Of a stretch of 64,000 nucleotides of DNA, positions 25,381 to 34,770 are shown piece by piece. This DNA comes from Jejubacter sp036620675 (lineage in GTDB: Bacteria; Pseudomonadota; Gammaproteobacteria; Enterobacterales; Enterobacteriaceae). The notes under the pieces are model-generated. The model did not search any database. It saw nothing but the letters and a program-made list of their open reading frames with translations, and was not told the origin of the DNA. Within the stretch, counting starts at the first letter, position 1. Each line of letters begins with the position of its first letter. The stretch is from the NCBI GenBank assembly GCA_036620675.1, contig JAZHEE010000001.1; one strand, given 5' to 3'. Both the position numbers and the translations under genes were made by a program.

Positions 25381-26655
25381 ATGAAAATAAAAAATTTACG
25401 GTGGTGGATGATAGCCCTGGTGTCGATGGGAACCATTATTAATGCCCTGGCGCGTAGTTCACTCAGCGTGGCGGCGCCAACCCTGTTCACGGATATACAC
25501 ATTAATGAACAGCAGTACGCCTGGATCCTGAGCGCGTTTCAGCTCGCTTATACCATCGCTCAGCCCATTTGCGGGTTTCTGATCGATATCATGGGGCTGA
25601 AGCTGGGCTTCTTCATTATGATAGTCATCTGGTCCGTAGTGAATATGGCGCATGCGACCTGCCACTCCTGGGGAGGTCTGGCTTTTCTGCGCGCCTTAAT
25701 GGGATTGAGCGAAGCGTCGGCGATCCCGGCCGGTGTGAAATGCAACGCCGAATGGTTCCCTGCCCGGGAGCGCGGAATCGCCGGCGGCATCGCCAATATC
25801 GGTACCTCTGTCGGCGCGATGCTGGCGCCGCCGCTGGTGGCCTGGGCCATTATGGCTTACAACTGGGAAATGGCCTTCGTCATCACCGGTGCGTTGGGGC
25901 TGGTCTTCGCGGCCATCTGGTGGTTTGGCTATAACTCACCGGATAAGCATCCCGCATTAACATCCCGGGAAAAGGCGCTGATCGATGAGGGCCAGGAGGC
26001 CCATCTCAAATCGACAGCAGCCCGCCCTTCCATTAAAGCGATTCTCAGTCAGCGTAATTTTTGGGGCATCGCCCTGCCTCGCTTTCTGGCCGATCCCGCC
26101 TGGGGCACCATTAACTTCTGGCTGCCGGTCTATCTGATGACCGTGCGTCATTTACCGCTGAAAGATATCGCGCTGTTCGCCTGGCTCCCCTTTCTGGCGG
26201 CCGACTTTGGCGGCATGGCGGGCGGTTTTCTGAATAACCTGATGATGAAACGTTCGACGATCTCTACGGTCAACGCCCGTCGGGTCGGCTTTACGGCAGG
26301 CGCTTTTCTGATGCTGCCGCTGGCGCTGGTCGGCTTTGTCGATAGCCCTTACCTGGCGATTGCCCTGGTGTCGGTCTGCGGCTTCGCCCATCAGATGCTC
26401 TCGACTCAGGTTATTACCATGGCGACGGATCTGTTTCCCCGCAATGAGACGTCGACCGTCAGCGGTTTCGCCGGAACGGCTGGCTGGACAGGGATCCTGC
26501 TCTGTACGCTGATTATGGGCTCCCTGGTTCACACCGTGGGCTACAATCCGTTCTTTATGATTCTGAGCGTGATGGATCTGATTGGCGCTATCCTGCTCTG
26601 GTCTCTTGTTCGGGAGCCAGAAGAACAAACAGCCAGGCTCGCGACTCAGGGTTAG
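25381..26655 (+). CDS. MFS transporter, ExuT-like anion:cation symporter family
   Basis: A 424-aa, 12-segment major facilitator. It resembles E. coli hexuronate transporter ExuT along its length, for example at the start (LRWWMIALVSMGTI), in SWGGLAFLRALMGLSEASAIPAG and in WGIALPRFLADPAWGT. Substrate is probably an organic or sugar acid, but residues differ enough that I do not call it ExuT. The ATG at 25381 is preferred over an upstream in-frame start. It converges on the PQQ dehydrogenase gene, whose oxidised product or substrate could be its cargo; that link is inference. Confidence 0.85.
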   Translation: MKIKNLRWWMIALVSMGTIINALARSSLSVAAPTLFTDIHINEQQYAWILSAFQLAYTIAQPICGFLIDIMGLKLGFFIMIVIWSVVNMAHATCHSWGGLAFLRALMGLSEASAIPAGVKCNAEWFPARERGIAGGIANIGTSVGAMLAPPLVAWAIMAYNWEMAFVITGALGLVFAAIWWFGYNSPDKHPALTSREKALIDEGQEAHLKSTAARPSIKAILSQRNFWGIALPRFLADPAWGTINFWLPVYLMTVRHLPLKDIALFAWLPFLAADFGGMAGGFLNNLMMKRSTISTVNARRVGFTAGAFLMLPLALVGFVDSPYLAIALVSVCGFAHQMLSTQVITMATDLFPRNETSTVSGFAGTAGWTGILLCTLIMGSLVHTVGYNPFFMILSVMDLIGAILLWSLVREPEEQTARLATQG

Positions 26656-26664
26656 TTCATAGAA

Positions 26665-26694
26665 AAACGCCCTCTTCTAAAGAAGAGGGCGTTT
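26665..26694. terminator. Bidirectional terminator
   Basis: A perfect 14-bp stem (26665-26678 with 26681-26694) with A and T runs on both sides, placed between two convergent genes. Confidence 0.88.
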
Positions 26695-26710
26695 GCCTTA
26701 GCACAATCGC

Positions 26711-29146
26711 TTAATCATCCAGCGCGTAGGCAATAACGTAATCGCCGCGATCCGGAGACTGGCGTGCGCCTCCTGCCGAAATCAGGATGTACTGCTTGCC
26801 GGTCTTCGGCGAAACATAGCTCATCGGGCCACCGCCGCTGCCAACCGGCAGACGGGCTTTCCAGAGCTCTTCACCGGTGGAAGAATCATAGGCACGCAGG
26901 TAGTAATCCTGGCTACCGGCGATAAATACCAGCCCGCCCTGGGTGGCCAGCGTTCCACCGAGCGTCGGCATACCCACCGGCATTTTCATCTTCATTTTGA
27001 TGCCGAATGGGCCGGAGTCCTGCACCGTGCCTACCGGTACCTGCCAGACCACTTTACGCGTCTTCAGATCCACGGCGGAAAGAGTGCCGAACGGCGGCTT
27101 CTGGCACGGAATGCCCAACGGCGACATAAAGCGGTTTTTATTGACCGCATAAGGCGTGCCCTTCAGCGGAACCGCGCCCATACCCGTATTCACCGACTCC
27201 CCCCCATTGCTGGCGGCAACAGTGGCATCCACCTTCTGGGGAATCATCTGAACCCACAGGCCCAGACGCATATCGTTAACGAAGATGTAGCGATTATTCG
27301 GATCCGTCGACAGGCTCCCCCAGTTCATCCCACCCAGTGAACCCGAGAAGCTCAGAGAGACATCGGTACCCGGCGCCGTAAACAGCCCGTCATAGCGCAT
27401 AGATTTAAAGCTGATGCGACACATTAGCTGATCGAACGGCGTTGCTCCCCACATATCGGACTCTTTCAGGGTTTGGGTGCCAATCTGCGGCATACCGACG
27501 GAAACCGGCTGGGTGTGGGAATACTGCTCATTCGGAATGTCCGAGGTTTTTACCGGAACTTCTTTAACCTCGGTCAGCGGTTTGCCGGTCAGGCGATTCA
27601 GGACAAAAATCTGCCCCGCTTTGGTACCAAAAACCACGGCTGGCCTGGTTGACCCGTCATCCAGCGGAAAATCGATCAGGCTGGGCTGCATCGGGACGTC
27701 AAAGTCCCACAGGTCGTTATGTACCGTCTGGTACACCCAGCGCGCTTTACCGGTGGTCGCATCCAGCGCCATCACCGAAGTGGCATACTTATGATCCAGC
27801 GGCGTACGGTTAGCGCCCCACAGATCCACAGAGGAGCTGCCCATCGGGATAAATACCGTATTCATGGCCGGATCGTAAGACATCGGCGCCCAGGAGTTCG
27901 GAGTGCTGCGGGCAAAGGTCTGGCCCGGCGCCAGTTTCATATTAGGGTCGTTACGGCCCGGGTCGAACGCCCAGCGCATCTCACCGCTAATCACATCGAA
28001 ACCACGCAGCACGCCGCCTGGCATATCGGTCTGCACATTATCAGCCACGCGACCGCCGACCACGACAGTGGTACCGGCCAGAGTCGGCGCCGAGGTCAGC
28101 TGATATTTAGGATCCGCCGCATCGCCCAGACCGGCTTTCAGATCCACGACGCCGTGATGGCCGAAGCCAGCGCAAAATTCGCCGTTATCGGCATTAATCG
28201 CTATCAGACGCGCATCGATAGTGTTCATCAGGATACGACGCTTGCAGGTGTCGCCTGCCGACAGCGCAGGGACGGCGACTGGCGTAGAGCCGGGTGCGCT
28301 CGGCTGCGTAAGCGGTTTGGTGGCGTCGAAATATGCCAGACCGCGGCAGCGATTCCAGACCTGAGATTTGGCGTTGATTTCCCGCTTCCAGATCTCTTTG
28401 CCACTGTCGGCATCGACCGCAATCACGTTATTGTGCGGCGTACAGAGGAAGACGCGATCGCCTATCTGCAACGGCGTCTGTTGGTCTTCCGCGCCGTTGC
28501 CGTCCGGGCTGATCGGGGTATCGCCGGTATGGAACGTCCAGGCGACCTTCAGCCCCTTCACGTTATCGCGGTTGATCTGATCCAGCGCCACAAAGCGGCT
28601 GCCGCCCGGCGTGTTACCGTAATTATCCCAGTTTTTCTGGGCCCCGGCTTTGTCGACCGGTACCAGCGGTCGCGGCTTACCGCTAAAGGCAACGGTTGGA
28701 TGCGGCACAAACATCTGACTGAATGCGGCGACCATACCAATAGCCAGCAGCGCGCACAGCCCGTAGCTGAGCGCAGACAGCGGCGCCCGGCCCTCGCGTT
28801 TACGCAGCGCGGGCCAGGTGGCGAAAGCCAGCAACATCAGTCCAGAAGGCACCATCAAACGGGAAATTTGCGGCCAGAATTCCAGACCGGCATCCGCCAG
28901 CGCCCAGATAAGGGTTCCTGTAAACACCAGCAGGAACAGCACAACGGCCGACGATTTAACACGCAGGAACTGTAGCGCGGAAAGCAGCGTGACAATACCT
29001 GCAATAAGGAAGTACCAACTTCCCCCCAGCAGCACCAGCTTAGCGCCGCCGATGGCGAAAAAACCTCCCGTGGCAAGCAAAATCACGGCCAGTAAATAAC
29101 ACCATAGCTTAAGCTTTGTGCCAGGTCCGGAAGACGAGTCAGACAT
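26711..29146 (-). CDS. Membrane-bound PQQ-dependent dehydrogenase (glucose/quinate/shikimate family)
   Basis: Oxidises a sugar or cyclic polyol on the periplasmic side and passes electrons to ubiquinone. The 811-aa protein has five hydrophobic N-terminal segments (~1-135) and an eight-bladed propeller with repeated W motifs and the catalytic region TVHNDLWDFDVP (E. coli Gcd has HHDLWDMDLP there). The start at 29146 follows AGGAGATG; the ORF extends 59 codons further upstream without support. E. coli Gcd is 796 aa. Whether the substrate is glucose or quinate/shikimate cannot be settled here, so I give no symbol. No PQQ-synthesis genes are in the window. Confidence 0.85.
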   Translation of the reverse strand: MSDSSSGPGTKLKLWCYLLAVILLATGGFFAIGGAKLVLLGGSWYFLIAGIVTLLSALQFLRVKSSAVVLFLLVFTGTLIWALADAGLEFWPQISRLMVPSGLMLLAFATWPALRKREGRAPLSALSYGLCALLAIGMVAAFSQMFVPHPTVAFSGKPRPLVPVDKAGAQKNWDNYGNTPGGSRFVALDQINRDNVKGLKVAWTFHTGDTPISPDGNGAEDQQTPLQIGDRVFLCTPHNNVIAVDADSGKEIWKREINAKSQVWNRCRGLAYFDATKPLTQPSAPGSTPVAVPALSAGDTCKRRILMNTIDARLIAINADNGEFCAGFGHHGVVDLKAGLGDAADPKYQLTSAPTLAGTTVVVGGRVADNVQTDMPGGVLRGFDVISGEMRWAFDPGRNDPNMKLAPGQTFARSTPNSWAPMSYDPAMNTVFIPMGSSSVDLWGANRTPLDHKYATSVMALDATTGKARWVYQTVHNDLWDFDVPMQPSLIDFPLDDGSTRPAVVFGTKAGQIFVLNRLTGKPLTEVKEVPVKTSDIPNEQYSHTQPVSVGMPQIGTQTLKESDMWGATPFDQLMCRISFKSMRYDGLFTAPGTDVSLSFSGSLGGMNWGSLSTDPNNRYIFVNDMRLGLWVQMIPQKVDATVAASNGGESVNTGMGAVPLKGTPYAVNKNRFMSPLGIPCQKPPFGTLSAVDLKTRKVVWQVPVGTVQDSGPFGIKMKMKMPVGMPTLGGTLATQGGLVFIAGSQDYYLRAYDSSTGEELWKARLPVGSGGGPMSYVSPKTGKQYILISAGGARQSPDRGDYVIAYALDD

Positions 29147-29505
29147 AACAAAGCATCTCCTGAATAAGTCATCTTTCATCCATACTCTCCGCTTTCCCTG
29201 AGGGCCCGAGCGGTACGCGGGCGCCAATCGGTTTCCTCCTGTATTCCTGTACAGTTGTTTACAAATCGGCGTGTAAATGATGCGACGAATCTTTTGGTTC
29301 GTCAACATAACTCCATGAATCAAAAGAGCCTTAAAGGATAAAATCGTGGCTTAACAGAATGTAACTAAAGGTGATTTTTATTTTTATCATCGGTTGCCAA
29401 ATTGTAAAAAATGAAGGGATAGCAGCAGGAGGAACTAAGAAAGAGCGCCGATAAACGGCTCCCCGTTAAAACCAGGGAGCCGGAATTCAGGAGATCGCGA
29501 GCGCC
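29147..29505. promoter_or_regulatory. Promoter region of the PQQ dehydrogenase with an inverted repeat
   Basis: Contains GACGAA (29284-29289) and TTCGTC (29298-29303), a perfect inverted repeat. On the minus strand a -35-like TTGACG overlaps it, with CATCAT 17 bp downstream as a possible -10. A repressor site is plausible. Nothing else was recognised between here and the EIIC gene, and there is no EIIA or EIIB gene. Confidence 0.4.
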
Positions 29506-30771
29506 TTATGGCGCCGCACTAAACAGCTCGCCGATTTTAACCGCCAGCCACCCCACAGGCGTTGTCGCGCCGCCGACCAGGTTGGTGATTTCAGTCATCC
29601 CTTCCGGAACGGGTATGCTGGAGTTCACGGCCGCCTGAGTATATTCCGCCGAGATATCAGTACCGACATACAGAATACAGGTCACAATCAACATGCCGGT
29701 TATAAACATCCGGAACATATTGCGCTTACAGAACGGTGTAACCATGGCCAGCAGGAACATTAGCGAGGCAAGGTCGACAAAGGGTAATACCCGATTTCCC
29801 GGCAGGATAATCGACAGCACCACCGCCATGGGGATAAGCAGTAATCCGGTCGCCAGCACTGACGGTTCGCCAATGAGCAACGCTGTATCCATGCCAATAT
29901 AGAAATCCCGCCCCGGGAATTTGGCCTTCAGCTTTGCTTCGGCAGCGTCGCGGACAATAAGCAGCCCCTGCACCAGAATTTCGATCATTTTAGGCAACAG
30001 CAACATCGCGGCGGACACCTTAATCGCCAGAGAAACCGCATCGGAAACCCCATAACCAGCCAGCAGCGCCAGCAGCAGCCCCAGAACAAATCCCAGCGTC
30101 AGCGGTTCGCCAAATACGCCAAACTTTTTATTGATGCTCTCCGGGTCAATGTTAATCTTATTAATAAGAGGGATCTTATCGATAATATAGTTACAGATAA
30201 TGCCGAACGGTACGTAGGTTATACAGGTAAGATGAGGAAATGAAATTCCCTTTAAATTATAATTTTTCTGTAAATAGGGTGCCGTCAAATCCGCCGCCAG
30301 TAGCGTTAAGATAAAAATAGCAAAGGTAATGCCCACTGCCATCCAGTAATTATGGGTGCCAGCATACACTACCGATCCCATGATAAGGAAAATCCAGTAA
30401 TTAAAAATATCAATATTGACGGTTTTCGTCAGCTTAAGCAGTAGCATCACCAGGTTTATCGCAATAAAGCCGATAACCACCGGCAGCATCAACGGCGACC
30501 CCCAGCCAATGGTCGAGGCCGTCGGCCAGCCGGTATCGACCACGGTCAGCGGCAAACCGATGCGCTCCACCATAGCCTGCGATGCCGGGCCAAGGTTAGT
30601 CAGCAACAGTCCAATGACCAGCCCTACCCCTTCGAAGCCGATCCCAACCAGCATACCGGCCTTAAACGCCGTTGCGATTTTTACGCCAAAACACAGCGCA
30701 ATAATAAAGAATATTACCGGCATCATTACCGATGCCCCCAGACTAATAATGCTGTTAATAATATCCATCAT
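29506..30771 (-). CDS. PTS EIIC component, galactitol family
   Basis: A 421-aa permease with 10-12 hydrophobic segments, of the EIIC-GAT family (GatC, SgcC). It would carry a hexitol or related sugar alcohol across the membrane while it is phosphorylated by a partner EIIB. It is the last gene of the aldolase-antiterminator-kinase operon, and no EIIA or EIIB gene is adjacent, so the partners must lie elsewhere or the protein works without them. A GAGGG site precedes the double ATG. Confidence 0.85.
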   Translation of the reverse strand: MMDIINSIISLGASVMMPVIFFIIALCFGVKIATAFKAGMLVGIGFEGVGLVIGLLLTNLGPASQAMVERIGLPLTVVDTGWPTASTIGWGSPLMLPVVIGFIAINLVMLLLKLTKTVNIDIFNYWIFLIMGSVVYAGTHNYWMAVGITFAIFILTLLAADLTAPYLQKNYNLKGISFPHLTCITYVPFGIICNYIIDKIPLINKINIDPESINKKFGVFGEPLTLGFVLGLLLALLAGYGVSDAVSLAIKVSAAMLLLPKMIEILVQGLLIVRDAAEAKLKAKFPGRDFYIGMDTALLIGEPSVLATGLLLIPMAVVLSIILPGNRVLPFVDLASLMFLLAMVTPFCKRNMFRMFITGMLIVTCILYVGTDISAEYTQAAVNSSIPVPEGMTEITNLVGGATTPVGWLAVKIGELFSAAP

Positions 30772-30859
30772 TTATTCCCTCAAAAAAGGTGCGCCGCTTT
30801 GGACACGAGCAGAGCCGTGCCCAAAGGGCAGCTGATATTACAGCCTGGACCTTCAGTTA

Positions 30860-31855
30860 TTAGCTGAGCTTATTGAGCAATATCTCAGAAAATAATTTCG
30901 GCGAATGACTGAATGCGTCGATAGTGCTTCCGGCAATATGCGGCGTTATCGTGACGTTATCCAGTGAATAAAACGCGCTATCGTCAGGAAAGGGTTCATC
31001 ATCGAAGGTATCAAGTGCCGCCCCCATAATGTCGCCGGCCTGCAACGCAGCTATCATATCGCCTTCATTAATCAGCCCTGAGCGTGCCGTATTGACAATG
31101 ATGGCGCTGTTTTTCATGAGCCGGAAATGGTGAGCGTTGATCAGATGATGCGTCTCTTGCGTTAAGCGCGCATGCAATGAAACCACATCCGCCTGACGCA
31201 CCAGCTCGTCCAGTTCATCCACCTGCCTGTAACGCTCATGACCTGAAACATATCTGTCATAGAAGATAATTTCGCAGCCAAACCCTTCCAGAAAACGGGC
31301 CACCAGTCGGGCGATATGCCCAAAGCCGACCAGACCAACCACCTTGTTACCCAGCTCCGGAATCGCGCTCTGGTTCGGATTATCTTTGCGCCAGAAACGA
31401 TCGCGCAGGGCATCATGAGAACGTGCGATGTTGCGCATTTCCGCCAGAATCATCCCCACGGTGAATTCCGCCACGCTGCGGGCATTACGCCCCGGCGTAT
31501 TGAGGATTTCAATACCCCTGGCCCGGGCGATTTCACCATTGACGTTTTCCGTGCCGCCGCGCAGCACCCCAATATATTTAAGCTGCGGCAGCGCCTGCAG
31601 CACCGCGCTATTCACGGGCGCGAACTGGGTAATCAGGATGTCGGCGTCCTCCGCCCCCTGGAGCAGTTCGCCGGGCAGCGCCACGGCTTCGGCGCCCTCC
31701 TGCTCTACCCGCAGGTTATCCTCCTGTAGCTTTTCAATAGACGGATGATGCCATTCACGCACCACCACCTCGATGCCCCTGGCGCGGAGCAGGCTAAGGC
31801 CGGCGTCCATCATCGAATGATTAATAAACAGATCGGCTATCGCAAGACATTTCAT
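30860..31855 (-). CDS. D-2-hydroxyacid dehydrogenase (SerA-like)
   Basis: A 331-aa NAD-dependent dehydrogenase. The Rossmann motif VGLVGFGHIARLVARFL lies near residues 170-185. The catalytic trio is visible: Arg in NTARSGL, Glu in the DDEPFPDDS region and His in TPHIAGST. The family interconverts 2-hydroxy and 2-oxo acids (phosphoglycerate, glyoxylate and similar). Its substrate here should be an intermediate of the operon's pathway. It lies 17 bp after the short-chain dehydrogenase. Confidence 0.85.
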   Translation of the reverse strand: MKCLAIADLFINHSMMDAGLSLLRARGIEVVVREWHHPSIEKLQEDNLRVEQEGAEAVALPGELLQGAEDADILITQFAPVNSAVLQALPQLKYIGVLRGGTENVNGEIARARGIEILNTPGRNARSVAEFTVGMILAEMRNIARSHDALRDRFWRKDNPNQSAIPELGNKVVGLVGFGHIARLVARFLEGFGCEIIFYDRYVSGHERYRQVDELDELVRQADVVSLHARLTQETHHLINAHHFRLMKNSAIIVNTARSGLINEGDMIAALQAGDIMGAALDTFDDEPFPDDSAFYSLDNVTITPHIAGSTIDAFSHSPKLFSEILLNKLS

Positions 31856-31872
31856 TTTTCACTCTCCATGAA

Positions 31873-32634
31873 TTAACGCATTAACATCCCGCCGGTCACA
31901 TCAAGGGTCGCACCGGTCATATAACTGGCCTTTGGCGATACCATGAAGACGCCGATATCGGCGATCTCTTCGGGTTGAGATACCCGCCCTACGGGGATTC
32001 GGCTAACGTAATAATCAGGGTCACGCTCCAGGTTTTTGCGTATCATCGCGGTATCCATCATGCCGACCGCGATATTGTTAACGTTGATGTTCAGCCGTGC
32101 CACTTCGCGCGCCAGCGAGATGGAAAACGCCACCAGCCCGGCTTTGCTCGCCGCATAGTGGGCATGACCGGTGGTCGAACCGTGGAAAGCGGCCTGTGAG
32201 GTAATATTCAGGATGCTGCCCTTGCGGCCGGTCGCAATACAGTGATTCACAAACAGCTGGCTAAGATGGAATACCGCCTTCAGATTGACGTTCATCACCC
32301 TATCCCAGTCCTGCTGGCTGATTTCACTGACGTAGCCCGACAGCCAGATGCCGGCGTTATTGACCAGAATGTCGGCACAGCCCAGCTTGTCGATGCAGGT
32401 CGCCATCAGATTTTCACGGCTTTGCTCATCAGCCAGATCGGTTTTCACCGCGATAATGGAAACCGGGTAGCAGTCGCGGATGCTTTCCACCAGCTGATGC
32501 GGGTTTTCTTCCTCGCTCATCCAGGTAAAGCAGATATTGACCCCTTCCCGGGCCAGTGCATGGACAAACGCTTTTCCCAGCCCGGTCGCGCCGCCGGTAA
32601 TCATGGCCGTACGGTTTTTCAGATTCAGATCCAT
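31873..32634 (-). CDS. Short-chain dehydrogenase/reductase
   Basis: A 253-aa classical SDR: cofactor motif TGGATGLGKA near residues 13-22, NNAG, catalytic Ser in NITSQA and Tyr-X3-Lys in HYAASKAG. The C terminus (GATLDVTGGM) is typical of sugar or polyol SDRs. I start it at the ATG at 32634, which has GAGGA in front, in preference to a GTG four codons upstream. It begins 12 bp after the kinase stop codon. Confidence 0.88.
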   Translation of the reverse strand: MDLNLKNRTAMITGGATGLGKAFVHALAREGVNICFTWMSEEENPHQLVESIRDCYPVSIIAVKTDLADEQSRENLMATCIDKLGCADILVNNAGIWLSGYVSEISQQDWDRVMNVNLKAVFHLSQLFVNHCIATGRKGSILNITSQAAFHGSTTGHAHYAASKAGLVAFSISLAREVARLNINVNNIAVGMMDTAMIRKNLERDPDYYVSRIPVGRVSQPEEIADIGVFMVSPKASYMTGATLDVTGGMLMR

Positions 32635-32646
32635 AGGTTTCCTCAC

Positions 32647-34185
32647 TTAGTGCGTGACGTAGTTACTGCAGGATCTCCACGGAGACTGCATTTCGGATAA
32701 CAGATGTTTGTAAAGCTGATATTTGTCCTGGTAGACCTGGCGGTTTTCCGGGTTCGGCGTAACGGTTCGCGCCACTCGCACCATCGCATTCGACGCGGCA
32801 AATACGTCGTCATACCAGCCGGCCATTACGGCGGCGGTCATGGCGGTTCCCAGTGTGCCGTGCTCCTTCACATCCACAATTTCCAGCGTGGACTGAAAGA
32901 TATCGGCGAATAGCTGTAGCCAGACGGGCGAATTGGTCACGCCGCCGGCAATCCGGATAGTCTGGCTCAGGGAAGGGTTAAGGTTGCGCAGCCGTTCCGT
33001 GTGGTACAGATGGCTGAACGCCACGCCTTCATAAATCGCCCGCAGAAAATGGGCTTTCTTATGGAAGCTATTGACGCCGATAAACCCCGCCGACGCATCC
33101 GGAATCGCATTGGAGCCAAAGACAAACGGGAAAAACAGCAGATGGCTTTCTTCCGGCGTGGTTGAGGCCACCAGCGAATTGCAGAGCTCGTAGACTGAAC
33201 GCTCCCGGGCGATGGCATCCTTCTTATCGCTCTCCATGAAATTATTGATAAACCATTCGAGATTACTGGCAGACGTGGGACTGGCTTCGGTAATCAGCCA
33301 TTTCCCGGCAATGGGATAGACTGAGGTCATAAACAACGCTTCGTCTATCACCGGCCGATCGGTCACGTACTCGTTAATGCTCCAGGTTCCCGTGATGATC
33401 GCCATCTTATTCAGGCCGTTGATGCCCGAGGCAATGGATGAGGCCGAAATATCAAACACGCCGCCGGACACCGGCGTTCCCGCACGCAGCCCCGTAAGCT
33501 CCGCCACCTCCTGCGTGATATAACCGCAGCATTCTGTCGACATTCGAAACGGCGGCAGTTTGTCTCTGATATCGGCCAGCCCCCACCATTCCAGAAGCGC
33601 ATCGTCATAGCAGCAGTCGCGCACGTTAATCAGGTTGGTGCCGGAAATATCGGTCAGTTCCAGAAAGGCTTCACCGGTCAGATAAAAGCGAATCAGGTCT
33701 TTCACCATAAAAATATGGCGGGTATCTCGCAGCGCTTGCGGTTCGTTATCCTTCAGCCACGCCAGCAAAGCCACCGGCTGACCCGCCCAGATCGACTGCA
33801 TGGTCTTAGGTAATACCTCACTGACAAAAGCCGGATCGCTCTGCCAGCGCGCCACCCAGGCCTTTGCCCGGCTATCGGTAGAGATAATACCGTTTCTGAC
33901 GGGTTTCCCTTCGCCGTCGACCAGATAGAGGCCATTGCCGTGACCGGTCACCGCCACGCCTTTAATCTGTGCAGCATTAATTCCCGCGCTTTCAATAGCC
34001 TGTCTGATGACCTCGACATTCGCGGCCCAGAGTTCGTCAATGTCGCGCTCGGTGTGAAACTCCCCGGGCGTCAGCATGACGGTTGATCTGGAAGCCATTG
34101 CCACCGCACGCCCGCAGCTATCGTAAATAGCCGCTTTGGTGACGGTGCCACCATTATCAATGCCCATTACGAATTCATCTTTCAT
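32647..34185 (-). CDS. FGGY-family carbohydrate kinase
   Basis: A 512-aa kinase with the N-terminal phosphate motif GIDNGGTVTKAAIYD, a central substrate region, and the C-terminal IRIAGGVTNSPVWLQLFADI signature. Relatives phosphorylate xylulose, ribulose, erythritol, glycerol or autoinducer-2; which applies here is unknown. The start (MKDEFVMG) lies inside the end of the GlpP-like gene, an 11-nt overlap that suggests translational coupling. Confidence 0.88.
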   Translation of the reverse strand: MKDEFVMGIDNGGTVTKAAIYDSCGRAVAMASRSTVMLTPGEFHTERDIDELWAANVEVIRQAIESAGINAAQIKGVAVTGHGNGLYLVDGEGKPVRNGIISTDSRAKAWVARWQSDPAFVSEVLPKTMQSIWAGQPVALLAWLKDNEPQALRDTRHIFMVKDLIRFYLTGEAFLELTDISGTNLINVRDCCYDDALLEWWGLADIRDKLPPFRMSTECCGYITQEVAELTGLRAGTPVSGGVFDISASSIASGINGLNKMAIITGTWSINEYVTDRPVIDEALFMTSVYPIAGKWLITEASPTSASNLEWFINNFMESDKKDAIARERSVYELCNSLVASTTPEESHLLFFPFVFGSNAIPDASAGFIGVNSFHKKAHFLRAIYEGVAFSHLYHTERLRNLNPSLSQTIRIAGGVTNSPVWLQLFADIFQSTLEIVDVKEHGTLGTAMTAAVMAGWYDDVFAASNAMVRVARTVTPNPENRQVYQDKYQLYKHLLSEMQSPWRSCSNYVTH

Positions 34186-34756
34186 AACCGTGGACTCCTT
34201 TTTCTTTCCACAGGCCAGATTCACTGGTCGTTATTCCGCTAAATCCGGCATGGAATATTTTTTCTACCTGGTAGCTGCGTTTCACAAAACCACCGGCAAT
34301 AAACTTCACATCAAAGCCTTTAAGATTCCGACTGATCAATTCCAGGCACTGACAGGCATATTCCGCAGGCAATATTTCAATAGCGTTGGGCGGATTGTGT
34401 TTAATGACATCCAGCGACTGGTCAAGCGATCGGGAATCAATTAACAGAACCCTGAAAATTGTTAATAATCCCTCCTTCTGCGCATACCTGAGTGCGGAAA
34501 GATTAGAAGAAATAACACCATCCACCTTATAGTAAGATTTCAGAAGGCTGACGCCAGATTGATCGGGTTTAAACCCACCCAATAGTTCAAGATGAACCAG
34601 AACCTGTTTACCGCTTTGATGGCAGCGGCCGATCAGCGACTGTAAATTACCGATGTTGGCTTCAGAAAGCAGAATATAATCCGACTGACTGGCAAGCGCT
34701 TTTTCAAAATATTTATATTTTCTTACTGAAGGTATAATGGTGTTATTTAACTGCAT
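34175..34756 (-). CDS. GlpP-family transcription antiterminator
   Basis: A 193-aa protein aligning with Bacillus subtilis GlpP: an I(I/L)P(S/A)(V/I)R start, GNLQSLIGRCHQSGKQVLVH in the middle, AIEILPA, and VKFIAGGFVKRSYQVEKIF followed by TTSESGLWK at the C terminus. GlpP binds leader mRNA and, with glycerol-3-phosphate, prevents termination. Its presence as the second gene of an operon whose leader contains a strong terminator points to autoregulation by antitermination. The ligand here may be a different phosphorylated polyol made by the adjacent kinase. Confidence 0.88.
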   Translation of the reverse strand: MQLNNTIIPSVRKYKYFEKALASQSDYILLSEANIGNLQSLIGRCHQSGKQVLVHLELLGGFKPDQSGVSLLKSYYKVDGVISSNLSALRYAQKEGLLTIFRVLLIDSRSLDQSLDVIKHNPPNAIEILPAEYACQCLELISRNLKGFDVKFIAGGFVKRSYQVEKIFHAGFSGITTSESGLWKEKGVHGYER

Positions 34757-34770
34757 AATAATTCCTGAAG

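Noticed and set aside
27719..28975. Plus-strand ORF of 418 codons opposite the PQQ dehydrogenase
   Set aside because: Antisense shadow: low-complexity Arg/His/Gln composition and no ribosome-binding site, while the minus strand encodes a complete propeller enzyme.
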